A stretch of 64,000 nt of DNA from Streptomyces phaeolivaceus (GCF_009184865.1 NZ_CP045096.1:3224001-3288000); one strand, 5' to 3'. Shown: positions 18,130 through 27,220, counted from the stretch's first letter. Program-made: numbers and translations. The notes: generated from the sequence alone by a model not told the origin.

Positions 18130-18771
18130 TTGCGCCACATCACCACCCACGACGCGCCGCCCACCGGCCTGCGCGGCATCGGAGACACCGGCTGGCACAC
18201 CCGCGGAGCGTGCCACGGCATGGACGTCGAGGACGCCGACGCGGTGTTCTTCCCCGGGCCCCGGGATCACGAGGAGATCGCGGAGGCGAAGGAGCTGTGC
18301 GGCTGGTGCCCCGTACGCCGCGCGTGCCTGGACTTCGCCCTGGAGAACGTCCTCAAGGAAGGCGTCTGGGGCGGCCTCACCGAAGCCGAGCGGCGCCCGC
18401 TGCACGACAACCTGCACCAGCGCCTCGACTACCGGCGCGTGACCGCCTTCTTCCAAGGGCGCGACGTGCACCTGACCGAGGCCGAGCGGCAAGTCGTCAT
18501 CGACCACGCCTACGTCCGAGGCTGGCTGCCTAACCGGCTCGCCGCCGCCCTCCAGATCAGTCACAAGCACGCCCGAGACCTGCTCCGGCAGGCCGCCAAC
18601 AAGGTCTTCGACCGCGACCGCACCTACGGCGTGCCCCGCCCCAAGAAAAAGCGGAAGAAGACCACCGCGGCAGCAGGCAGCCCCGCTCCCACTGCACCCG
18701 GCACACAGCAGCCGGTAACCCGCCCGGCAGCGTCGACTCCGGCGCAAGCCCCTCTCGGAAAGGCCGCATGA
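18130..18771 (+). CDS. WhiB-family iron-sulfur regulator with basic tail
   Basis: 213 aa from a TTG start. The four cluster-binding cysteines are C28, C57, C60 and C66 (LCGWCPVRRAC), followed by the GVWGG turn near residues 78-82, so the WhiB core is complete. Such proteins bind a 4Fe-4S cluster and act with sigma factors on promoters. After the core there is an HTH-like segment (LPNRLAAALQISHKHARDLL) and a Lys/Pro-rich tail, which makes it longer than chromosomal WhiB proteins. WhiB genes are common on Streptomyces plasmids. Its end overlaps the next gene (ATGA). Confidence 0.9.
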   Translation: MRHITTHDAPPTGLRGIGDTGWHTRGACHGMDVEDADAVFFPGPRDHEEIAEAKELCGWCPVRRACLDFALENVLKEGVWGGLTEAERRPLHDNLHQRLDYRRVTAFFQGRDVHLTEAERQVVIDHAYVRGWLPNRLAAALQISHKHARDLLRQAANKVFDRDRTYGVPRPKKKRKKTTAAAGSPAPTAPGTQQPVTRPAASTPAQAPLGKAA

Positions 18772-20609
18772 CCCACCCTGTCCTGGCCCTCAGCGCCGCT
18801 CCGGATCTCCCTCTCCTCCTCGCCGCCTGCGTGCCCGCCGCCCTCGTGCTGGTGCTGACCGCCTGGGCGTTCCGGCGCCGCGGAAGCCGCCCGCAGAAAC
18901 GTCTCGGCGGCCCGGCGGTCAAGGTCGCCGCCCTTGCCGCTCTCGGCTGCACGGCCTACAGCGCAGACACGAGCTGGCGCTTTGCCGCCGACTACCTCGA
19001 CATGGCCGGCACCGCTGAACGAGCCGGGATGTTCGCCGCGGCCGAGCTGGCGCTCTTCGCGACCGCGCTGATGGCACGGCAAAACCTGGCCGTTCAGGGC
19101 GCCCCCGGCCTGCCGGGCACGCTGGTCTGGGTGATCACCGGCGTGCAGGTGATCCCCGCCTACGCCGAGAGCGGCCCTGTCGGCGGCACGGTCCGGGCCT
19201 TCGTCGGGCCGGTCATGGCTGCGATGCTGTGGCACCTCGCCATGGGAATCGAGCTGCGCCTGCGGACCCCGGGCGCCGCCTCCCACGGACTGATCGCCGT
19301 CCTGGGCAGGGAACTGCGCGAGCGGCTGCTGTCCCGCCTCGGCATCGCCGCGCGAGACCGCGACGCCGCGCAGATCACCCGGGACCGGGCCACCACCCGC
19401 GCGGTCGCCCTGGCCGCCCGTCTTGCCGAGCGCACACCCGAGCAGCAGCGGAGTTGGAGCGGCCGTCGGCTCACCCGGCGCCTGTCGAAGGCGGTCGGCA
19501 GGGCCTCGGTCGGGACCGACGCCCGCCAGCGCGCGCAACTGCTCGACCAGCTCGCCGCCCGCCGACACGCACTCGCGCTCGCTACGGTCCCGCTGCCCTC
19601 CCCCTGGTCCCCGGTGCGCAGCCCCGCCACGGCAGCCACGGTCCCCTCGCAAGCGCCGGTCCCCGTAGCCGGTCCCGACAAGTCGGGCGGGGACCGGGGA
19701 CCGTGCAACCCGAGGGGACCGGTCCCGGAAAACGTGGACTCGACGGAGTCGTCAAGCGCGGGGACCGAAGGCAACGACGAGGGGACCGGCGTGGGGACCG
19801 AGGCAGAGAGGGACGCGGTCCCGGGGACCGGTCCCGCCGATTCGGAAGCCTCGGCGGGAGACGCCGGAAGCGTGGGGACCGACCTTCCTGCGCGAGAAGT
19901 ACCTGCTCAGGGCCCTGATTTGCATCGGGGACCGACCACCACCGAGTCGGGGACCGAGCCCACCGGGGACCGGGGACCGACCACCACCGACACGGGGACC
20001 GAGCCCACCGGGGACCGGGGACCGACCACCACCGACACGGGGACCGAGCCCACCGGGGACCGGGGACCGACCACCACCGACACGGGGACCGAGCCCACCG
20101 GGGACCGGGGACCGACCACCACCGACACGGGGACCGAGCCCACCGGGGACCGGGGACCGACCACCACCGACACGGGGACCGAGCCCACCGGGGACCGGGG
20201 ACCGACCACCACCGACACGGGGACCGAGCCCACCGGGGACCGGGGACCGACCACCACCGACACGGGGACCGAGCCCACCGGGGACCGGGGACACAAGGCC
20301 CCCCTCCGGCGGAAGACGACCACGAAGTCCAGGGCGAAGAACAAGGGGAAGCGCGGCCGGTCCCGCAGCCCGCAGACACAGCGCCCGCCACGCGAGCTGG
20401 AGCAGTCGGTGGACCAGCTCGTCCAGCAGGTCCGCCCCCACGTCCCCGCCCTGCTCGAACGGGACGGCAACGAGTCCGTCACCCGGGTCCAGCTGCGGGA
20501 GATCCTCCGCCGCGAGGGCCTGAGGGGCGGCCGGAACGACCGGCTGAGCCTCGTCCTCCAGGAACTGCGGAGCGACGACACCACGAAGACAAGGAGCACC
20601 ACCCGATGA
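18768..20609 (+). CDS. SpdB/DUF2637-like membrane protein with tandem-repeat domain
   Basis: 613 aa. About four to five hydrophobic helices occupy residues 14-165 (LLLAACVPAALVLVLTAWAF; LALFATALMA; VGPVMAAMLWHLAMGIEL). This resembles the membrane proteins found beside transfer genes on Streptomyces plasmids. A cytosolic helical region follows, then a low-complexity stretch with eight 15-residue repeats of GPTTTDTGTEPTGDR, then a basic segment and a short C-terminal wHTH-like part (TRVQLREILRREGLRGG). Start and stop both overlap neighbouring genes, so it is in the middle of an operon. Confidence 0.7.
   Translation: MTHPVLALSAAPDLPLLLAACVPAALVLVLTAWAFRRRGSRPQKRLGGPAVKVAALAALGCTAYSADTSWRFAADYLDMAGTAERAGMFAAAELALFATALMARQNLAVQGAPGLPGTLVWVITGVQVIPAYAESGPVGGTVRAFVGPVMAAMLWHLAMGIELRLRTPGAASHGLIAVLGRELRERLLSRLGIAARDRDAAQITRDRATTRAVALAARLAERTPEQQRSWSGRRLTRRLSKAVGRASVGTDARQRAQLLDQLAARRHALALATVPLPSPWSPVRSPATAATVPSQAPVPVAGPDKSGGDRGPCNPRGPVPENVDSTESSSAGTEGNDEGTGVGTEAERDAVPGTGPADSEASAGDAGSVGTDLPAREVPAQGPDLHRGPTTTESGTEPTGDRGPTTTDTGTEPTGDRGPTTTDTGTEPTGDRGPTTTDTGTEPTGDRGPTTTDTGTEPTGDRGPTTTDTGTEPTGDRGPTTTDTGTEPTGDRGPTTTDTGTEPTGDRGHKAPLRRKTTTKSRAKNKGKRGRSRSPQTQRPPRELEQSVDQLVQQVRPHVPALLERDGNESVTRVQLREILRREGLRGGRNDRLSLVLQELRSDDTTKTRSTTR
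19929..20288 (+). repeat. Eight 45-bp tandem repeats rich in GGGGACC
   Basis: The 360-bp array is exactly eight 45-bp units; the first differs (encoding ES for DT) and the other seven agree. Each unit holds three GGGGACC heptamers. The same heptamer recurs about nine more times, irregularly spaced, between 19688 and 19928. Confidence 0.9.
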
Positions 20610-20797
20610 AGACCTGCCACGAGTTCGACACCGTCCGTGCGGAGTATGAGCGGGAGATCGGCTTCATGCTCGCCCACTCCAAGCGGCACGAGGGCAGGCC
20701 GGCGGCAAAGTCCAGCGCAAAGCAGGCTGCCTCGACGAAGCGGCGGATGGCCCGGGCGCTCAACACCCACGTCGGGCGCTGCCCCGAGTGCGGCTGA
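20606..20797 (+). CDS. Small hypothetical protein, 63 aa
   Basis: The ATG overlaps the stop of the membrane-protein gene (ATGA). The peptide is basic and helical, with a C-terminal CPECG after TRHVG-like sequence (THVGRCPECG) and an early CHEFD, so it may bind zinc. No known family. Coupled translation and composition support a real gene. Confidence 0.65.
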   Translation: MKTCHEFDTVRAEYEREIGFMLAHSKRHEGRPAAKSSAKQAASTKRRMARALNTHVGRCPECG

Positions 20798-20883
20798 ACC
20801 GGCAAAGACCCAGCTCAACGCCCTATCGGCAAAGGGTGGCCCGGCTCCGTGCCGGGCCACCGCCCCGCTCCAGGAGACACGTA

Positions 20884-21120
20884 GTGATTTCTCGTTCCCC
20901 TCGCTCTTCCGAGCCCACCGCTGCCGAGGCCGGCGCCTGGGCGGACGTCCTCGTCCGCCGGCGGCTCCTGCACGCCGCCGTCCTCGCACCGACCGGGCAG
21001 TGGCTCGTCCAGGACCGGCCCGACGGACCCGTCCGTGTCCTCCCGGGACCGGCCGACGTCGTCGCGCTGGCCGCGACCATCCAGCACCACACCCGAACCA
21101 TGAGGCCCGAAATCCGATGA
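20884..21120 (+). CDS. Small hypothetical protein, 78 aa
   Basis: GTG start with GGAGA about 6 bases upstream. The sequence is mixed helix and strand (AGAWADVLVRRRLLHAAVL; QWLVQDRPDGPVRVLPG) with no known family. The stop overlaps the ATG of mobC, so it belongs to the mobilisation operon. Confidence 0.65.
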   Translation: MISRSPRSSEPTAAEAGAWADVLVRRRLLHAAVLAPTGQWLVQDRPDGPVRVLPGPADVVALAATIQHHTRTMRPEIR

Positions 21121-21743
21121 CGAACCCCACTCAGAACGGCACCACCCCGGAACGTGCCCCCGACTCCAACTCGCTCTCAAGGCCAGCAAGTTGGGGCGGA
21201 AGCGTAGCTTCCGCCAACCCCGCCCCCAAGGGGGACGGGGAGGGCCTGCACCAGGGGGCGCAGGTCCATCAGGCTTCGACCGAGGGCGGATCGAAGCCGG
21301 GACAGGAGGAGAAGCCGACCTCCCGTCGCGACCGCCGTGAGCGCGCTGACCGCGCCCGTCAGCGCCCGCGTCAGCCGCGCGCCACGAAGCGACTGCACCA
21401 GCCCAACACCCGTTTCAACGAAGAAGAGTTCGCCCTGATCAAGTCCGCCGCCGCCCGGTGCAACCTGTCCGTCGCCGGCTTCCTCGCCCGCGCCGCGCTC
21501 GCCGCAGCCCGTGACCTCGACCGCACCAGCGCCGAGATCGCCGACGAACGCGAAGTGATCACCGCGCTATTCGACAGCCGCCGCAAGCTCGGCTGGGCCG
21601 GCAGCAACCTCAACCAGGCCGTGAAGGCCCTCAACTCCGGTGCCGAAGCACCCCATCTGGAAGCGGCGATCGCCGCCGTCCACCGCGCGGCCGAGAGCGT
21701 CCGCGACGCCTCCGCCCGCCTGATCGACCAGCGTGCTACGTGA
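21117..21743 (+). CDS. mobC: MobC-like mobilisation accessory protein
   Basis: 208 aa; ATG overlaps the upstream stop and its own stop overlaps the relaxase start (GTGA). The N-terminal 85 residues are low complexity. The conserved domain begins at RFNEEEFALIKSAAARCNLS, then VAGFLARAALAAA, a ribbon-helix-helix-type start typical of MobC/relaxosome proteins, and continues with the family's GSNLNQAVKALN segment. MobC helps the relaxase open the origin of transfer. The low-complexity 5' part coincides with several inverted repeats, so it may double as oriT. Confidence 0.85.
   Translation: MTNPTQNGTTPERAPDSNSLSRPASWGGSVASANPAPKGDGEGLHQGAQVHQASTEGGSKPGQEEKPTSRRDRRERADRARQRPRQPRATKRLHQPNTRFNEEEFALIKSAAARCNLSVAGFLARAALAAARDLDRTSAEIADEREVITALFDSRRKLGWAGSNLNQAVKALNSGAEAPHLEAAIAAVHRAAESVRDASARLIDQRAT
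21190..21365. promoter_or_regulatory. Candidate origin of transfer (oriT)
   Basis: Three inverted repeats lie close together in the 5' part of mobC. One is GTTGGGGCGGAAGC/GCTTCCGCCAAC (21190-21218, loop 3, two-base bulge). The second is GGCTTCGA/TCGAAGCC (21272-21279 and 21291-21298). The third is GCGCTGAC/GTCAGCGC (21343-21350 and 21358-21365). Relaxase nick sites usually lie next to such repeats, near mobC. The nick base cannot be named from sequence alone. Confidence 0.45.
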
Positions 21744-23485
21744 TCCCCAGCGTCAACAACACCGGATCGAAGACCTTCGGCCTCCTCAAATACCTCTACG
21801 ACACCGGCAAGTACGAGGACCACACCGACCCCCACCTCGTCGCCTCCTTCGACGGCATGGCCCCCGACCCCGGCCGCGACCCGAACGCCACCCTCGAAGA
21901 CCTCCAGCAACTCCTGGACCAACCCGTGATGGCCCTGCCGAAGCACACCCGTCCGGCCAAGCACGTCTGGCACACCTCCGTCCGCGCGACGGCGGACGAC
22001 CGGATCCTGTCCGACGAGGAATGGGGTGAGATCGCCCGGCGGATCGTGGCCGCCACCGGCATCGACCCCGGCGACGGGCAGCCCGGCTGCCGCTGGGCCG
22101 CCGTACGCCACGCCGACGACCACATCCACATCGTCGCCACCCTGGTGTGCGAGGACGGCAGCCGCCCCGATGACTTCCGCTCCGGCAAACGCGCCCAGGC
22201 CGAGTGCCGCCTCATCGAGAAGGAACTCGGCCTCCACCAGGTCGCCCCCGGCGACGGCACCGCCGCCCAGCGGCCCACCAGCGCCGAACGCCACAAGGCC
22301 GAACGCCAGGGTCGCGAGCGCACCGCCCGCGAGGAGCTGCGGGAGACGGTACGGCGCGCGGTGTCCGGTGCGGGGAGTGACGAGGAGTTCTTCGACCGGC
22401 TCGCCGCTGCCGGCGTCCTGATCCGTAAGCGCGCCGCTCCCTCCGGAGACCTCCTCGGATACAAGGTCGCTCTGCCCGGCGACCTGAACAAGGACGGGGA
22501 GCCGGTGTTCTACCCCGGCGCGCGTCTGGCCCCCGACCTGTCGCTGCCCCGCATCCGGGAGCGTTGGTCCGGCGGCACCGGGGCCGAGCCGACGCCGCGG
22601 CAGGAGGACACGGTCCGTACGGGGCCCGGCGCCCCGACCTCTGCCCGCCGCGGGACGGCATCGGCCGCGTGGCAGGCCGTGCTCATCGTCGAGCACGGCG
22701 ACGACGCGGTCGCCGCCGCCCACATCGCCGCCGCCGGCGAGGTCCTGGACGCGCTCGCGAAGACCTCCGCCGCCCACACCCGCCGCGAACTGCGAGACGC
22801 CGCAACAGCGTTCGAGCGGGCCTCCCGCTCCCACGTCCGCGCCGTACGCGGGCACGACCGCGCGCTGCGGCAGGCCGCCCGCGACCTCGTCCACGCAGGG
22901 CCCGCCCTCGGCCGCGGAGAGGACGGTGCCACCACCGCGATGGCGATCGACATGCTGTTCTTCCTCATCACCGCCGCCGCCCACTGGCACGCGAGAAAGG
23001 GCCACGCCCAGCAGGCCGAAGCCGCCGCCCAGGCGGCCGGGCACCTGCGCACCGCCTACCAGGCCGCCGCCGCCCAGCCGCTCGGCGTGCTCTACCAGCG
23101 CGGCCGACGTCTGAGCCGGCCGGTGCTCCAGCGGCAGACCGTGCTGCTGCGCGAAACGCTGCCGGGGCTCGCCGAGCAGATCCTCGCCGAGCCCGGCTGG
23201 TACGCCCTGGCCACGACCATCGCGGAAGCCGAAGCCGCCGGCCACGATCCGGCCGATCTTCTCTCCGCCGCGGTCGGGCGTCGTGAACTCGACACCGCGG
23301 AGTCGGTGAGCGACGTGCTGGTGTGGCGGATGCGACGGACGGCCGATCTGCCCGCCGACGCCTCGCCCCTGTCCGAAAGCGGCACCGCTGGGGTCCAGCC
23401 CGCAACGCGCAGGACGGCCCCCCAGACCTCCGCACCCGGCCGCCGCCGCAGCAGCAAGGAGGAGACATCGAGCAAGACCCGGTGA
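21740..23485 (+). CDS. mobA: Relaxase/mobilisation nuclease (MobA/VirD2-like)
   Basis: 581 aa, GTG start coupled to mobC. The N-terminal domain has the histidine triad HADDHIH (H124, H128, H130) that binds the catalytic metal, and candidate nucleophile tyrosines Y18/Y20 (LLKYLY). This enzyme nicks oriT and stays attached to the transferred strand. After residue 200 come a helical region and a long Ala-rich C-terminal part (residues 300-480) with one hydrophobic stretch, then a basic tail. No conjugation ATPase is in the window, so the element is probably mobilisable rather than self-transmissible. Confidence 0.88.
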   Translation: MIPSVNNTGSKTFGLLKYLYDTGKYEDHTDPHLVASFDGMAPDPGRDPNATLEDLQQLLDQPVMALPKHTRPAKHVWHTSVRATADDRILSDEEWGEIARRIVAATGIDPGDGQPGCRWAAVRHADDHIHIVATLVCEDGSRPDDFRSGKRAQAECRLIEKELGLHQVAPGDGTAAQRPTSAERHKAERQGRERTAREELRETVRRAVSGAGSDEEFFDRLAAAGVLIRKRAAPSGDLLGYKVALPGDLNKDGEPVFYPGARLAPDLSLPRIRERWSGGTGAEPTPRQEDTVRTGPGAPTSARRGTASAAWQAVLIVEHGDDAVAAAHIAAAGEVLDALAKTSAAHTRRELRDAATAFERASRSHVRAVRGHDRALRQAARDLVHAGPALGRGEDGATTAMAIDMLFFLITAAAHWHARKGHAQQAEAAAQAAGHLRTAYQAAAAQPLGVLYQRGRRLSRPVLQRQTVLLRETLPGLAEQILAEPGWYALATTIAEAEAAGHDPADLLSAAVGRRELDTAESVSDVLVWRMRRTADLPADASPLSESGTAGVQPATRRTAPQTSAPGRRRSSKEETSSKTR

Positions 23486-23910
23486 GCCCTGCCAGCCGGG
23501 GTGTGCAGCCTCAGCACACGACCAGGAGCAGGCGCACCGCCACCGCCCCGCTCGCGCCCCACAGCATGGCCGTACGCCACAGCGGACCCCGGCAGCGTTC
23601 AGGCCCGCGTTGTGGGTCACGGACGCTACGCACACTCAGGAGTAACGCAAGGGCGCAGGTGCGGCGACTCGAGCCAGTAGGCGACGCGAAGTCGGGCGGC
23701 CGAAGCCGACGTGACGTGTTCGGGCACGCCGAGGGGACATCACCTATCCGCTCGGAGACACGCGCCGTGCCCACTCATCCGCGCCCCCAGGAGGCGGAAA
23801 AATGCCTGATGACCTGCCCGAAGGCGGCTGTGGAATTTGTGAATTGAAACCGTCAGGGGCGTAAGGCACGATCATGAAGCGAGCAGGACGAGGCACAGGA
23901 GGACGCCAGG
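23486..23910. other. Intergenic stretch downstream of the relaxase
   Basis: No gene is supported. An AGGAGG ribosome-binding site for the next gene is at its right end. Confidence 0.4.
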
Positions 23911-24354
23911 GTGTTTCACCGAATACGCCGACGGGCCAAGGAGCCCAGCGAGGAACAGCGCCGATTCTTCGAGCTGTCGGCGCGGCTGCAGAACCAGGTC
24001 CCGCCCGGGATCGGGGTGCCGCCGGCCGAGCCGGAACACATCGAGCCGACCGCGGTGGTGGACGACTTCCTTCCGCCGGAGCTTCGGGTACCCAGCCACG
24101 ACCAGGTCGACGGCACCATGATGCCGTGGAAGCAGCCGCTCGTCCTCGACGGCGAGATGGTCGCCTGCTCCGAGTGCGGCGCGTACCGGGACTGGCTCAT
24201 CCTCTCCACCCGCGACCAGGTCTGGCTGCGTTGCCGGGTCGGCCACCAGCAGCAGGAGACCCGCCTCGACACCGCCTGGTTCAACCGGAACCGCGGGCCG
24301 GCGGACGCGACGCACGCCTCGTTCGAGGAATGCCTGCGCCACCTCGGGCACTGA
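23911..24354 (+). CDS. Hypothetical zinc-ribbon-like protein, 147 aa
   Basis: GTG start with AGGAGG upstream. The C-terminal half holds ACSECGAYRDW and, after a strand, LRCRVGH, a Cys3-His set that could bind zinc. The N-terminal part is helical and charged (FHRIRRRAKEPSEEQRRF). Function unknown. It is the first gene after the relaxase in the same direction. Confidence 0.6.
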   Translation: MFHRIRRRAKEPSEEQRRFFELSARLQNQVPPGIGVPPAEPEHIEPTAVVDDFLPPELRVPSHDQVDGTMMPWKQPLVLDGEMVACSECGAYRDWLILSTRDQVWLRCRVGHQQQETRLDTAWFNRNRGPADATHASFEECLRHLGH

Positions 24355-24433
24355 CCCCAACTCCTACGACCCCACCGGGCCTGCGGGTCCGCACTGACCA
24401 CCCTTCGCCTAGCACCAAGGGGTCAGTTCCGTC

Positions 24434-25129
24434 ATGCGCGTTCGCGTCGCCACCACCGTCCTCGGCATCACCGCCGCCCTCCTCGTCGTGTCCGCCTGCT
24501 CCACCGACACCAGCGGCACCAAGCCCGATACCGCCGCATCCGCCCGTAGCGGGAAGCCCGCCGACGCCGCTCAGCAGGCTGCTCCGCTCACGTCGGCCGC
24601 GCTGGAGGCGCGCCTGCTCGACGAGAGCGACCTCGGCAGCGGCTACCTGCGCAAGCCGGAGCGCCCCACCCAGCACAACGACGTCACAGTCATCGGCTGC
24701 CCTGCCCTGAGCGAACTGGGCGGCGACGCGGCGACCGGCGGCACGCTCACCTTCCCGCACAGGGCGAAGGCCACCTTCACCTACGGCGGCAGCTCCTCAG
24801 AGCTCTCGGAGGAGCTGTACAGCGACGGCTCGAACAAGCTGTCCGACGGCATCGGCCAGATCTTCGACGCCATGACCGGCTGCCCGACCTATCAGGTCGT
24901 CGCGGGCGGCACCCCGATCGGCATCGCCTCGCAGAAGCTGCCCGCGCCCTGCGACCTCGGTGACGAGCAATGGAGCCAGCTCCTGACGTTCTCCGCCGGA
25001 GGACGAAGCACCGTGGTCAAGCAGACCGCGATCCGCGAAGGCAGCCTGCTGCTGATCGTCTCCGGCTCCCCGGCCCTCGTCGACCGCCACCTCGACAAGG
25101 CCCTCACCAAGGCCACGGCAGCCAGCTGA
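24434..25129 (+). CDS. Lipoprotein of unknown function
   Basis: 231 aa with a signal peptide of 21 residues ending in the lipobox VVSAC (C22), so it should be lipid-anchored on the outer face of the membrane. The mature part begins with a Ser/Thr/Ala-rich linker, then a folded region with two cysteines (VIGCPALSEL and MTGCPTY) and two strands typical of PknH-like sensor domains. That domain match is tentative. A strong hairpin terminator follows. Confidence 0.75.
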   Translation: MRVRVATTVLGITAALLVVSACSTDTSGTKPDTAASARSGKPADAAQQAAPLTSAALEARLLDESDLGSGYLRKPERPTQHNDVTVIGCPALSELGGDAATGGTLTFPHRAKATFTYGGSSSELSEELYSDGSNKLSDGIGQIFDAMTGCPTYQVVAGGTPIGIASQKLPAPCDLGDEQWSQLLTFSAGGRSTVVKQTAIREGSLLLIVSGSPALVDRHLDKALTKATAAS

Positions 25130-25144
25130 CCGGCCCCGACACAC

Positions 25145-25179
25145 TGCTGCCCCCGACCAAGAGGTGGTCAGGGGCAGCA
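25145..25179 (+). terminator. Rho-independent-type hairpin after the lipoprotein gene
   Basis: The stem TGCTGCCCCCGACCA pairs with TGGTCAGGGGCAGCA with one mismatch, around the loop AGAGG. It starts 16 bases after the stop codon. Confidence 0.7.
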
Positions 25180-25202
25180 ACGCTGTGCGGCTCGCCTCAC
25201 TG

Positions 25203-26997
25203 AGCGACTCTGTCGGGGATCTTGAGGACGGGCGTCACTTCCCTTGGCGCCACCACAGCGGCCGGGGTAAGTCGCGTGCGTCGAGGTACTGCTGGAATGC
25301 TGTGGGAGGGCGGGGCCGGTACGAGCTGTCGGCGGGTTCTTGAAGGCTCAGCCGCTCGATGTTGATCGCGAGTGCGGTCAGGACGTGCTGGACGTGCGTC
25401 TTGGCCAGGCCGCGGTAGCGGCACCGGCGTCCGCGGTGGCCGTCCGCGAACTCCTCGATGGTGCCCTCGGCCCCCGAGCGCCGCCTGTAGAGCCGGCGCC
25501 AGTCCGCATCCTGCTGATCGGCCCGGTTCTTGACCTGGAGTTCGTACAGGCGCCGTGTCGGGAAGTACAGGCTGCGAAACCGGCCCGGAGTGCACTTGGC
25601 CCGCTCGGGGCAGCGGCCGCACTGGCGGGCGTCGAACCGGACTGTGACCTTGGTCGGCTCGACTGTCGGCAGGTCCTGCCAGTTGCCGCTGACCTGCCCG
25701 TTGGGGCAGGTCACCTCGCGCTGGTCGAAGTCGATGATGAAGTTCTCCCGGCCGAAGCCGTCCCCTGCCCGGTGCTGCGGGGTGGTGCTGGGCGGAAGCG
25801 GCCCGATCAGGGTGACGCGGTGCAGGCGGGCGGCTTCGTCCATGCCGGCCACGGAGGTGTAGCCGCCGTCGACCAAGTGCCGATTCGGCAGTAGACGCCG
25901 TCGCCTGAGGCGGGCGTGGATGCCGGGCAGCGCCTGGCTGTCCGCGCTGGAGACGGCCGTGGCCACGTCGGTGATGATGTTGACCCGCTTGTCGTCGCAG
26001 GTCTCGGTCAGGTGCACGAGGTAGCCGGTCCAGCGTGTGTCACCGCGCATGGTGCAGCGGGCCTCGGTCTCGTACGGGGATTCGATTCGGACTCGGGAGG
26101 GCGGCTGGCCGTCGCGTTTCGTGCGCGGCCTGAACCGCCCCTTGGCATCCACCAAGAAGTGCTGCACCAGGATCGTTCGGAGCACGTTCGCCTGCGCCGG
26201 AGCGCCGCCGGGGAACCGGGCGTCGAGACGGTACAGCAGTTCGCGGGCGTCGTTGCCCACCTGCTCCAGGCGGGCGACGGGGTGGCTGGGCTGGGAGCAC
26301 AGGCGAACCGGCCGGCCGTAGCGTTGGGCCCATTCGGCGGTGACCAGCTCGTCCAGCACCTCTGGCGCGTCGCGGGCCGCCTCTTCCAGCACGGCGCGGA
26401 CCGCCTCGCACGCCAGCTCCAGGCGGGTCAGCTCCCGTGCGGCGGACAGGACGTGGGTGGAGTCGGTGCGCTGCGTGACCCGCCCTTTGAGCAGGCCGGC
26501 CCGTCGGATCCGGGTGAGTGCGAGGCCCAGTAGCCGGTCGGCGCGGTCGCCTTCGGCGAGCCGGTCGCGGAAGTCGGACAGGACGCTGTGGTGGAAGCCG
26601 GGATCGTCCAGGTCCAGGCCGAGGGCGTACTTGAAGTCGATTCGGCAGCGCACTGCCTCGGCGGCCTGGCGGTCGGAGAGGTTCATCGCGTACTGCAGCA
26701 CGCAGACGGTGGCGAGTTGGGCGGGTGAGAGCCCAGGTCGGCCGTCACGCGGGTACCAGGCGGTGAAGTCCTCGTCGCTCCAGAGGCCGTCGAGGCGGTC
26801 GCGGATCCACATCGCGGTGGTGCCTTTGGGGTTGGCCGCGCGGGCAACCCGGGCGGTCAGCGGCGGGATCTCGGCTCCGGAGTGAGGCTGGAGGGACACA
26901 TCGGGCTCCTGGGGAACGAGGGCGGAACGTTCCAACGAGCCTGACGCAACGTCACGATCGTTAACTGCCCATCCTCAAGATTCCCGACAGAGTCGCT
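25203..26997 (-). mobile_element. IS1182-family insertion sequence
   Basis: A 1,795-bp element. Ends begin AGCGACTCTGTCGGG and match over about 31 bases with two mismatches (left copy from 25203, right copy ending 26997). CACTG flanks both ends (25198-25202 and 26998-27002), the apparent target duplication. It carries one intact transposase. Confidence 0.88.
25235..26935 (-). CDS. IS1182-family transposase
   Basis: 566 aa, full length for the family. The N-terminal DUF772-type region (LSPAQLATVCVLQYAMNLSD, RQAAEAVRCRIDFKYALGL) is followed by the DDE catalytic core: TQRTDSTHVLSA for the first Asp, HLVDGGYTS for the second, and the Glu in RRRSGAEGTIEEF. A CGRCPERAKC zinc-knuckle-like stretch lies before the last motif. 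No frameshift was seen, so the enzyme is probably active. Confidence 0.93.
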   Translation of the reverse strand: MERSALVPQEPDVSLQPHSGAEIPPLTARVARAANPKGTTAMWIRDRLDGLWSDEDFTAWYPRDGRPGLSPAQLATVCVLQYAMNLSDRQAAEAVRCRIDFKYALGLDLDDPGFHHSVLSDFRDRLAEGDRADRLLGLALTRIRRAGLLKGRVTQRTDSTHVLSAARELTRLELACEAVRAVLEEAARDAPEVLDELVTAEWAQRYGRPVRLCSQPSHPVARLEQVGNDARELLYRLDARFPGGAPAQANVLRTILVQHFLVDAKGRFRPRTKRDGQPPSRVRIESPYETEARCTMRGDTRWTGYLVHLTETCDDKRVNIITDVATAVSSADSQALPGIHARLRRRRLLPNRHLVDGGYTSVAGMDEAARLHRVTLIGPLPPSTTPQHRAGDGFGRENFIIDFDQREVTCPNGQVSGNWQDLPTVEPTKVTVRFDARQCGRCPERAKCTPGRFRSLYFPTRRLYELQVKNRADQQDADWRRLYRRRSGAEGTIEEFADGHRGRRCRYRGLAKTHVQHVLTALAINIERLSLQEPADSSYRPRPPTAFQQYLDARDLPRPLWWRQGK

Positions 26998-27083
26998 CAC
27001 TGCGCGGTGCGGAAGGTGGTCTTGCAGCTGGGGCAGTGCGCCTCGCGCACCGCGCGTATGGGTTCGCCGTACCGATTCGTCAT
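26997..27083 (-). CDS. Small CxxC peptide next to the IS1182 element
   Basis: ATG at 27083 with AGGA upstream gives TNRYGEPIRAVREAHCPSCK and a short end, 28 aa. The IS lies exactly at its stop codon: the last base of the IS supplies the T of TGA on the other strand, and the pre-insertion sequence had the same stop. An ATG at 27119 would add 12 residues. The CPSC suggests zinc binding. Too short to be sure. Confidence 0.35.
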   Translation of the reverse strand: MTNRYGEPIRAVREAHCPSCKTTFRTAQ

Positions 27084-27220
27084 ATCGGCATCCTGCCGGA
27101 CGGGTCCGATTTCCCTCATCAAGGGTGGTCGGCGGTTGTTGAGGGGCCGGGTCTTGAGTGTCCCGGCTCATTTGAGCTTGCCCGCGGCCGAGGCTGTGAC
27201 CAGGGGTGATGTAAAGACAG

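Noticed and set aside
21371..23635. Very long open frame opposite the relaxase
   Set aside because: High-GC codon bias leaves the opposite strand open; the product is Gly/Arg-rich without any domain, while the plus strand has a clear relaxase.
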